DNA of 18,097 bases from positions 6,069 through 24,165 of the forward strand of contig DPHB01000008.1 in the NCBI GenBank assembly GCA_003521845.1. Direction: 5' to 3'. Below the pieces are notes generated by a model, which was not told the origin of the DNA, did no database searches, and worked only from the letters and a program-made list of their open reading frames with translations. The position numbers and the translations under genes are program-made. Each line of letters opens with the position of its first letter. Position 1 is the first letter of the stretch. This document shows positions 13,238-18,097 of this stretch, in pieces. The DNA comes from Oceanospirillaceae bacterium. Lineage in GTDB: Bacteria; Pseudomonadota; Gammaproteobacteria; Pseudomonadales; Balneatricaceae.

Positions 13238-13957
13238 ATGCTGCAGATTGTGTATCAATCAGATGAGCTCGTGGCCATCAATAAACCCAGTGGTTTGCTG
13301 GTGCATCGTAGCCCTATTGATAAGCGTGAAACACGCTTTGCCGTACAGGAGTTGCGCAATCAGTTGGGGCAGTACGTTTATCCTTTGCATCGCTTGGATA
13401 AGCCGACTTCTGGCGTGCTGGTGTTTGCTTTGAGTTCGGAGGCGGCTAGTTTTTATAGTAAACAATGGCAAGAGAATACAGTGAGTAAACGGTATTTGGC
13501 TTTAGCACGTGGCTTTGCCCCCGCAAGTTTGCATATTGATTATGGCCTGCGCTTAGAGGAAGACAAGGGGGCAGGCATTGCGGCGGGTGAAGAGCCGCAA
13601 GAAGCTATCACTGATATTAACTCTTTGGCCTATTATTCCGTGCCGGAAGCTTTAGACCGTTATCCGCAAACACGTTTTTCTTTAGTTGAGTGTTTGCCTT
13701 TGACGGGGCGTAAGCATCAGATTAGGCGGCATTTGAAGCATATAGCTCACCCGATTATTGGCGATAGTCGTCATGGTAAGGGACCTTTGAATCGAGCTTG
13801 TGCGGAGTATTTTGGTGCTGGACGCTTGTGGTTGCATTGTCAGCGTATGGAGTTGCTAGATAGAGATGGCGAGAAGCTGGTTTTACAGGCCGGGTTGCCG
13901 GAGGATTTTGTGGAAATCTTGATGCAGTTGAAGGGGTTTGAGGTGTCTGATGAATAA
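13238..13957 (+). CDS. truC: tRNA pseudouridine(65) synthase
   Basis: A 239-residue RluA-family pseudouridine synthase that converts U65 of certain tRNAs to pseudouridine. The catalytic motif is HRLDKPTSGVLVF with Asp54, the same position as in E. coli TruC. The opening INKPSGLLVHRS and the later TGRKHQIRRHLKHIAHPIIGD are characteristic of TruC rather than RluA/RluC/RluD, and no S4 domain is present, as expected for TruC. It is slightly shorter than the E. coli protein (260). It begins immediately after the yjbQ stop. A REP-like palindrome starts at the very next base after its TAA and probably shapes the mRNA 3' end. Confidence 0.95.
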   Translation: MLQIVYQSDELVAINKPSGLLVHRSPIDKRETRFAVQELRNQLGQYVYPLHRLDKPTSGVLVFALSSEAASFYSKQWQENTVSKRYLALARGFAPASLHIDYGLRLEEDKGAGIAAGEEPQEAITDINSLAYYSVPEALDRYPQTRFSLVECLPLTGRKHQIRRHLKHIAHPIIGDSRHGKGPLNRACAEYFGAGRLWLHCQRMELLDRDGEKLVLQAGLPEDFVEILMQLKGFEVSDE

Positions 13958-14004
13958 GGGACTGGCTCTTGTTTGAGAGCGTAGCGATCAAAAAGTGCCT
14001 GTCC
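13958..14004. repeat. REP-like palindrome, copy 6 (minus orientation)
   Basis: GGGACTGGCTC (13958-13968) pairs with GTGCCTGTCC (13995-14004) around a loop containing GAGCGTAGCGA. It starts at the base right after the truC stop codon (13955-13957). The sequence is nearly identical to copy 1 at 30-76, differing mainly by one A/T change in the loop. Confidence 0.88.
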
Positions 14005-14020
14005 TTTGCTCAAAGATGAC

Positions 14021-14040
14021 GGGACAGGCACTTGCCCTTT
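14021..14040. repeat. REP-like half copy
   Basis: GGGACAGGCACTTGCCC and the following TTT repeat exactly the left arm of copy 7, but no partner arm follows before the next copy. It is preceded by a short GATGACG/GGTGACG-like spacer also seen before copy 7, so about 32 bases are tandemly duplicated. Confidence 0.75.
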
Positions 14041-14052
14041 ACATAAGGTGAC

Positions 14053-14099
14053 GGGACAGGCACTTGCCCTTTAAAAAACAAAGGGCAAAAGCCAGTCCC
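14053..14099. repeat. REP-like palindrome, copy 7 (plus orientation)
   Basis: The left arm starts GGGACAGGCACTTGCCC and the right arm ends GGGCAAAAGCCAGTCCC, closing on an A-rich loop through an extra TTGCCCTTT/AAAGGGCAA stem that other copies lack. It lies between the convergent truC and livM genes and, read leftward, gives a strong hairpin with a T-run loop that could help end the liv transcript. Confidence 0.85.
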
Positions 14100-14110
14100 T
14101 GGGAGAATTA

Positions 14111-14146
14111 GGGGACTTTAAAAAACAAAGGGCAAAAGCCAGTCCC
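14111..14146. repeat. REP-like truncated copy with degenerate left arm
   Basis: The right half from ACTTTAAAAAACAAAGGGC to AGCCAGTCCCC repeats copy 7, but the left arm is cut to GGGGAC followed directly by TTTA, losing the AGGCACTTGCCC part. It ends 9 bases from the livM stop codon (14156). Confidence 0.7.
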
Positions 14147-14155
14147 CAGTGCCGC

Positions 14156-15478
14156 TTACACGGAGTGTAAGCGGGTCTTTTCTGGGATGATGCCTTTGGG
14201 CATAAAGCGCATGGTCAGTAGTAATACTGTTCCCATTATCGCTAAGCGCAAATGCGGGGCGCTCTTGAGTAGGTGGTCGCGCAAGCCGCTACCATCGGCC
14301 ATGCCGCTGGTGACTAGGTTCATAAAGGCGATGGAGGCAGGCTCGGCCTCGATCCAGATAAACCAGATAAAGAAACCACCGAATACGGCACCTAGGTTGT
14401 TGCCACTACCACCGACGATTACCATCAGCCATACCAAGAAGGTGAAACGCAAAGGCTGGTAGCTGGTGGGTGTGAACTGGCCATCCAAGGTGACAAGCAT
14501 GGCGCCAGCGATACCGACTACAGCGCTACCCAATACAAACACCTGTAGGTGTTGCTTAACCACGTTTTTACCCATGGCATTGGCGGCTTCTTCGTTGTCA
14601 CGAATGGCGCGCATCATACGGCCCCATGGGCTGTGCAACGCGCGCTGTGCCATAACGAACAGGATGACCAAGACGACCGTGAACAAACCCGCATAGATCA
14701 GTTTGACCCACAGGGTTGAGGCAGTGACAGCGTCAAAACCCAAGCCATTCGCGCGCTCGATAAAGGCAGCGTTGCTTTGCAGATCAACCTCATAAGGGGC
14801 AGGGCGCGGCAAGCCGACAACGTTCTTAACGCCGCGTCCCAACCAGTCTTCGTTCTTCATCACCGCAATGATGATTTCCGAAATACCCAAAGTCGCAATC
14901 GCCAGATAGTCAGAGCGCAAACCAAGTGCTGTCTTACCGATCAACCAAGCAACAGCAGCGGCCAACAGACCACCCGCAGGCCAAGCCAACAACACAGGCA
15001 AGCCAAGACCGCCAAGGTAGCCAGTTGCCGCTGGATCGATTTCTTCGATGAGGCCAACCGCAGGATCAAACAATCCGCGATAGACGAAGAAGCCAACAAC
15101 CAACACACCAAAGACGCTAAAGCTGCGTAATTTGCTGGCTTTCATTTTGGTCATTAGGATCACGGCGGCCACAACAGTCGCAGCGCCCAACACCAACGCA
15201 CCAATCACAGATGCGCCGCCCGCTTGCCATGCGCCCGGCGTGGCAGGCATGGATACCAACACAGTTGCCAAACCACCAAGAGCAACAAAGCCCATGATAC
15301 CAACGTTAAACAGGCCAGCAAAACCCCATTGCAGGTTCACACCCAAAGCCATGATCGCGCTGATCAAGCCAAAGTTCAGGATGAACAAAGCAGTGTTCCA
15401 GCTTTGGACAAACCCAGTGATGATGATCAGCAAGGCAACGCCTGCAAAATACATCGTGTTTCGGACTGAATCGCTCAT
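14156..15478 (-). CDS. livM: Branched-chain amino acid-type ABC importer, permease LivM
   Basis: A 440-residue polytopic inner-membrane permease of the HAAT family. The opening membrane segments are followed by the LivM block NLQWGFAGLFNVGIMGFVALGG (about residues 48-69), the GLRSDYLAIATLGISEII block near 186-203, and a cytoplasmic coupling loop RAIRDNEEAANAMGKNV (about 291-307) that should contact the ATPases. Its partner is LivH. The ATG overlaps the livH stop as ATGA (15475-15478), so it is translationally coupled. It is the last gene of the livGFHM operon. Codon choice differs along the gene: the 5' part uses mainly ATC, CTG and GTC like livH, while the last third uses TTA, CTA and GTA more like other genes of the window. 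Any claim of recombination rests on that impression only. Confidence 0.94.
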   Translation of the reverse strand: MSDSVRNTMYFAGVALLIIITGFVQSWNTALFILNFGLISAIMALGVNLQWGFAGLFNVGIMGFVALGGLATVLVSMPATPGAWQAGGASVIGALVLGAATVVAAVILMTKMKASKLRSFSVFGVLVVGFFVYRGLFDPAVGLIEEIDPAATGYLGGLGLPVLLAWPAGGLLAAAVAWLIGKTALGLRSDYLAIATLGISEIIIAVMKNEDWLGRGVKNVVGLPRPAPYEVDLQSNAAFIERANGLGFDAVTASTLWVKLIYAGLFTVVLVILFVMAQRALHSPWGRMMRAIRDNEEAANAMGKNVVKQHLQVFVLGSAVVGIAGAMLVTLDGQFTPTSYQPLRFTFLVWLMVIVGGSGNNLGAVFGGFFIWFIWIEAEPASIAFMNLVTSGMADGSGLRDHLLKSAPHLRLAIMGTVLLLTMRFMPKGIIPEKTRLHSV

Positions 15479-16488
15479 ACTGATTTCCCCGCGAACAAGC
15501 CTGTTGGCCTAAACAGCAGCACGATGATCAAGATCACAAAGCTAACTGCGAATTTATAGTCGGTAGACAACAACTGGACCAATGTATCTGGTGCCCAAGA
15601 CTCTGGCACCACGTAAGTCGCAACCTTTTTCCACGCATAAGTGATCATCACCTCAGAGAATGCGATGGTGAAACCACCCGCAATCGCACCCAATGGACTG
15701 CCCAAACCACCAACGATGGCCGCGGCAAAGACTGGCAACAACAATTGCAAGAAGATGAAAGGTTTGAACGATTTATCCAGACCGTAAAGCGTACCAGCGA
15801 TGGTCGCCAAAGCGGCAACAATCAACCATGTCACCATAACCACACGCTCTGGATTGATACCGGACAACAACGCCAAATCTTCGTTATCTGAATAGGCGCG
15901 CATGGATTTACCAGTGCGGGTGCGGTTCAGGAACCAGAACAGGGCAATCACAACAATCACAGCAGTGACAATGGTAATGCCTTGGGTGGTTTTGAACGCT
16001 AAACCTTCTTTCAGACCAGTCAAAGCCTTGAATTCACGTACAGAAATGATGAACCGCTCACCGTCAGAGAAACGCTGATCGTTTGGACCAATGATAAAAC
16101 GTACCAGACCGTTCAGAATGAACATCACACCCAAGCTGACGATCACAAGGATCACAGGCTTGGCTTTTTGCTCACGATAGAACTTGTACACATAACGATC
16201 GGTGAACAGTACCAAACCCATAGTCGCCAATATACCAAACGGCATAGCGAGTAGGGCGGTTGGAAGCGGCCCGAACGAGATGCCCCAACTTTGGAACAAC
16301 CACGTCACAAGGATCGTACACATCGCGCCAAAGGCCATCGTGTCGCCGTGGGCAAAGTTTGAGAAACGCAAGATACCATAGATCAGCGTGACACCCAGCG
16401 CGCCAAGGGCAAGCTGAGCACCATATGAAATGGCAGGGATCAATACGAAGTTAGAGAGCGCCACAAAGGCATTTAGGAAATCTATCAT
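15475..16488 (-). CDS. livH: Branched-chain amino acid-type ABC importer, permease LivH
   Basis: A 337-residue polytopic permease. The N-terminal region GAQLALGALGVTLIYGILRFSNFAHGDTMAFGAM (quoted in part: LRFSNFAHGD) is the LivH signature, and GLGSPLGAIAGGFTIAFSEV near the C-terminus is also typical. The coupling-loop equivalent is SDNEDLALLSGINPERV. The frame is open back to 16581, but the start at 16488 is chosen because GGGAGG lies five bases before this ATG, the product then begins MIDFLNAF as LivH proteins do, and the ATG is one base after the livF stop codon. The longer form would overlap livF by 90 bases and add an implausible N-terminus. It forms the membrane channel with LivM. Confidence 0.94.
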   Translation of the reverse strand: MIDFLNAFVALSNFVLIPAISYGAQLALGALGVTLIYGILRFSNFAHGDTMAFGAMCTILVTWLFQSWGISFGPLPTALLAMPFGILATMGLVLFTDRYVYKFYREQKAKPVILVIVSLGVMFILNGLVRFIIGPNDQRFSDGERFIISVREFKALTGLKEGLAFKTTQGITIVTAVIVVIALFWFLNRTRTGKSMRAYSDNEDLALLSGINPERVVMVTWLIVAALATIAGTLYGLDKSFKPFIFLQLLLPVFAAAIVGGLGSPLGAIAGGFTIAFSEVMITYAWKKVATYVVPESWAPDTLVQLLSTDYKFAVSFVILIIVLLFRPTGLFAGKSV

Positions 16489-16489
16489 T

Positions 16490-17203
16490 TTATCCTCCCA
16501 AGAAGGATTTGCGCACTTCAGGATCCGCCAGCAATTCCTTGCCAGTGCCTGTAAATGCATTCGCGCCTTGAACCAGAACATAGCCTTTGTCGGCGATCTC
16601 TAGGGCTTGGCGCGCGTTTTGTTCAACCATCAGGATCGGAATACCTGTGCGGGCAACCTCAATAATCCGGTCAAACAGTTCGTCCATTACGATAGGCGAC
16701 ACACCGGCTGTTGGTTCATCCAACATCAGAACCTTTGGCTGTGTCATCAACGCACGACCCACGGCCACTTGTTGACGCTGACCACCAGACAATTCACCAG
16801 CGGCCTGATACCGTTTCTCTTTCAAGATCGGGAACAGGTCATAGATCTGTGTCATCGTGTCTTTGTAATCGTCACGACGGATGAAGGCGCCCATCTCTAG
16901 GTTTTCTTCAACAGTCATCGATGTGAAAATATTTGAGGTTTGCGGAACAAACCCCATGCCTTTCACAACGCGATCTTGTGGTGACAAGGCAGTGATGTCT
17001 TCACCATCAAGACGCACAGAACCTTTGTTTAGGTTCAACATGCCAAAGACGGCTTTCATGCCTGTGGATTTACCAGCACCGTTGGGGCCAACAATCACGG
17101 CGATCTCGCCTTTGTTCACCGCAATTGTGCAGTCGTGCAGAATGTCAGGGCCATTGCCATAGCCGCCTGTCATGCTATCACCAATTAGGAATGGTTCGCT
17201 CAT
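16490..17203 (-). CDS. livF: Branched-chain amino acid-type ABC importer, ATPase LivF
   Basis: A 237-residue ABC ATPase. Walker A is GPNGAGKS (39-46), the Q-loop is at Gln88, the signature is LSGGQ (138-142), Walker B is VLMLDE (158-163), and the H-loop position is Gln in VEQN (193-196), which is usual for LivF proteins. It pairs with LivG to power the LivHM channel. GGAAG precedes ATG 17203. It is separated from livG by 91 bases carrying an 11-bp tandem repeat, while its stop is one base from the livH start. The N-terminal extension before the first strand (MSEPFLIGDSMTGGYG) is slightly longer than in E. coli LivF. Confidence 0.95.
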   Translation of the reverse strand: MSEPFLIGDSMTGGYGNGPDILHDCTIAVNKGEIAVIVGPNGAGKSTGMKAVFGMLNLNKGSVRLDGEDITALSPQDRVVKGMGFVPQTSNIFTSMTVEENLEMGAFIRRDDYKDTMTQIYDLFPILKEKRYQAAGELSGGQRQQVAVGRALMTQPKVLMLDEPTAGVSPIVMDELFDRIIEVARTGIPILMVEQNARQALEIADKGYVLVQGANAFTGTGKELLADPEVRKSFLGG

Positions 17204-17239
17204 GTGCGGGCTTCCTTAACTGAAGGGGATAAGTGCGCG

Positions 17240-17283
17240 GCACCTACGCAATACCGACGTAATACCGACGTCATACCGATGTG
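17240..17283. repeat. 11-bp tandem repeat in the livG-livF gap
   Basis: Three units of ATACCGACGTN start at 17251, 17262 and 17273 (the third reads ATACCGATGTG), and a fourth, decayed unit (GCACCTACGCA) precedes at 17240. The period is close to one turn of B-DNA, so protein sites would be on one face. The location is unusual, inside an operon between two ATPase genes. Confidence 0.7.
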
Positions 17284-17294
17284 TGTTTTTGACA

Positions 17295-18077
17295 TTATGC
17301 CCCCACCTTGTCTTTGTTCTTCAAACCGGTGCCAAGATAGGCCTCGATGACCTGTTCGTTGGCTTTGATTTCAGCCAGTGACCCTTCGGCCAATACTTTG
17401 CCCTCAGCCATACAAATGACTGGGCCACAGATTTTACCGATGAAATCCATGTCGTGCTCAATCACCACAAAGGTGTAACCACGGTCTTGGTTCAGGCGCA
17501 AAATGGCGTCACCAATAGTGTTGAGAAGGGTGCGGTTTACACCTGCGCCGACCTCATCAAGGAATACGATTTTGGCATCAACCATCATCGTACGTCCCAG
17601 TTCCAAAAGCTTTTTCTGACCGCCAGAGATTTGGCCAGCCTTTTGCTCTGCCAGATGTTCGACCGTCAGGAATTCCAAAACCTCGTCAGCTTTGGCTTTC
17701 AATGCGCGTTCTTCATCTGCAATGCGTTTACGTCCAAACCATGTGTTCCACAGGGTCTCACCCGATTGGGCCCCTGGAACCATCATTAGGTTCTCACGAC
17801 AGGTCATCGAACTGAATTCATGTGCAATCTGGAAGGTGCGCAGCAGTCCCTTGTGGAACAACTCATGAGGCGGCAGACCCGTAATGTCCTCGCCCTGCAT
17901 GTGCACAGACCCAGATGTCGGAGGTAGAACTCCGGCTATCACATTGAAAAGAGTGGTTTTTCCGGCCCCATTAGGTCCAATCAGACCTGTAATCGAATTT
18001 TCTTCAATTGTCAGGCTGGCACCATCAACAGCTTTAAAGCCGCCGAATTGTTTGTGTATATCATCAACGACGATCAT
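17295..18077 (-). CDS. livG: Branched-chain amino acid-type ABC importer, ATPase LivG
   Basis: A 260-residue ABC ATPase, first gene of the operon in this window. Walker A is GPNGAGKT (34-41), Gln83 forms the Q-loop, the signature is ISGGQ (150-154), Walker B is IVFLDE (170-175) and the H-loop His is in IEHDMDF (206-212). The D-loop region reads LDEVGAGVN, with Val replacing the almost universal Pro after the catalytic Glu; I recall the same variant in Rhodobacterales LivG proteins. The C-terminal NEQVIEAYLGTG is the standard LivG ending. GGGGGA six bases before ATG 18077 supports the start. Only 20 bases upstream are in the window, so the operon's promoter and any earlier gene are not visible. 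Confidence 0.95.
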   Translation of the reverse strand: MIVVDDIHKQFGGFKAVDGASLTIEENSITGLIGPNGAGKTTLFNVIAGVLPPTSGSVHMQGEDITGLPPHELFHKGLLRTFQIAHEFSSMTCRENLMMVPGAQSGETLWNTWFGRKRIADEERALKAKADEVLEFLTVEHLAEQKAGQISGGQKKLLELGRTMMVDAKIVFLDEVGAGVNRTLLNTIGDAILRLNQDRGYTFVVIEHDMDFIGKICGPVICMAEGKVLAEGSLAEIKANEQVIEAYLGTGLKNKDKVGA

Positions 18078-18097
18078 CCGAATTCCCCCGCCACATT

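Noticed and set aside
9930..14146. Repeats considered as a CRISPR array or integron attC sites
   Set aside because: Units are scattered, alternate in orientation, have no regular unique spacers and no cas or integrase genes, and lie at gene ends, which fits REP-like elements instead.
15132..15512. 126-residue frame antisense to livM/livH
   Set aside because: Antisense shadow with Pro/Thr/Lys-rich low complexity; the permease on the other strand has clear family motifs.
16490..16581. Longer livH start at 16581
   Set aside because: It would overlap livF by about 90 bases and add a non-family N-terminus; the ATG at 16488 has GGGAGG and follows the livF stop by one base.

Overview
The window reads as chromosomal DNA of a gammaproteobacterium, probably marine. 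This rests on the gene families present (a MetA with the gammaproteobacterial active-site layout, TruC directly behind YjbQ, a YcaD-type MFS permease, a GbdR/CdhR-like regulator) and on gene ends packed with REP-like palindromes. I cannot fix the order or genus. No rRNA, tRNA, CRISPR array, integrase or transposase gene is visible.

Left part (1-4403): a lipoprotein of unknown function (+), then a leftward MFS permease, and a leftward pair made of a secreted polysaccharide deacetylase followed by an AraC-type regulator with a DJ-1/PfpI-like sensor domain. Centre-left (4404-8763): a MITE-like palindrome, an EamA permease (+), a compact leftward operon (LLM flavin oxidoreductase, 4-oxalocrotonate-tautomerase-like protein, alpha/beta hydrolase), and a second EamA permease (+). 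The three-enzyme operon looks like a small catabolic or detoxification module of unknown substrate, bracketed by two drug/metabolite-type permeases.

Centre (8764-11081): a PLP-dependent cysteine synthase-fold enzyme, probably a cysteine desulfhydrase, converges on metA across a cluster of REP-like hairpins; both genes belong to sulfur amino acid metabolism.

Right part (11082-18097): a highly expressed-looking periplasmic substrate-binding protein of the branched-chain amino acid (HAAT) type (+) with a plausible promoter and long leader, then a terminator, the tight pair yjbQ-truC (+), a repeat cluster, and a leftward operon livG-livF-livH-livM. The binding protein and the four membrane/ATPase genes together make one complete ABC importer, although its binding-protein gene is on the opposite strand and two unrelated genes away. 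All five proteins resemble, from memory, importers common in Rhodobacterales, and codon choice appears to change within livM, so lateral transfer followed by partial replacement is a reasonable hypothesis.

The most distinctive non-coding signal is a dispersed palindrome family with arms GGGACAGGCAC and GGGACTGGCTC. It occurs in at least seven full and several partial copies, nearly always within about 12 bases of a stop codon, in both orientations. When folded, every full copy keeps an A opposite A (or T opposite T) at the same two stem positions. This resembles REP/BIME elements handled by RAYT (TnpA-REP) enzymes.
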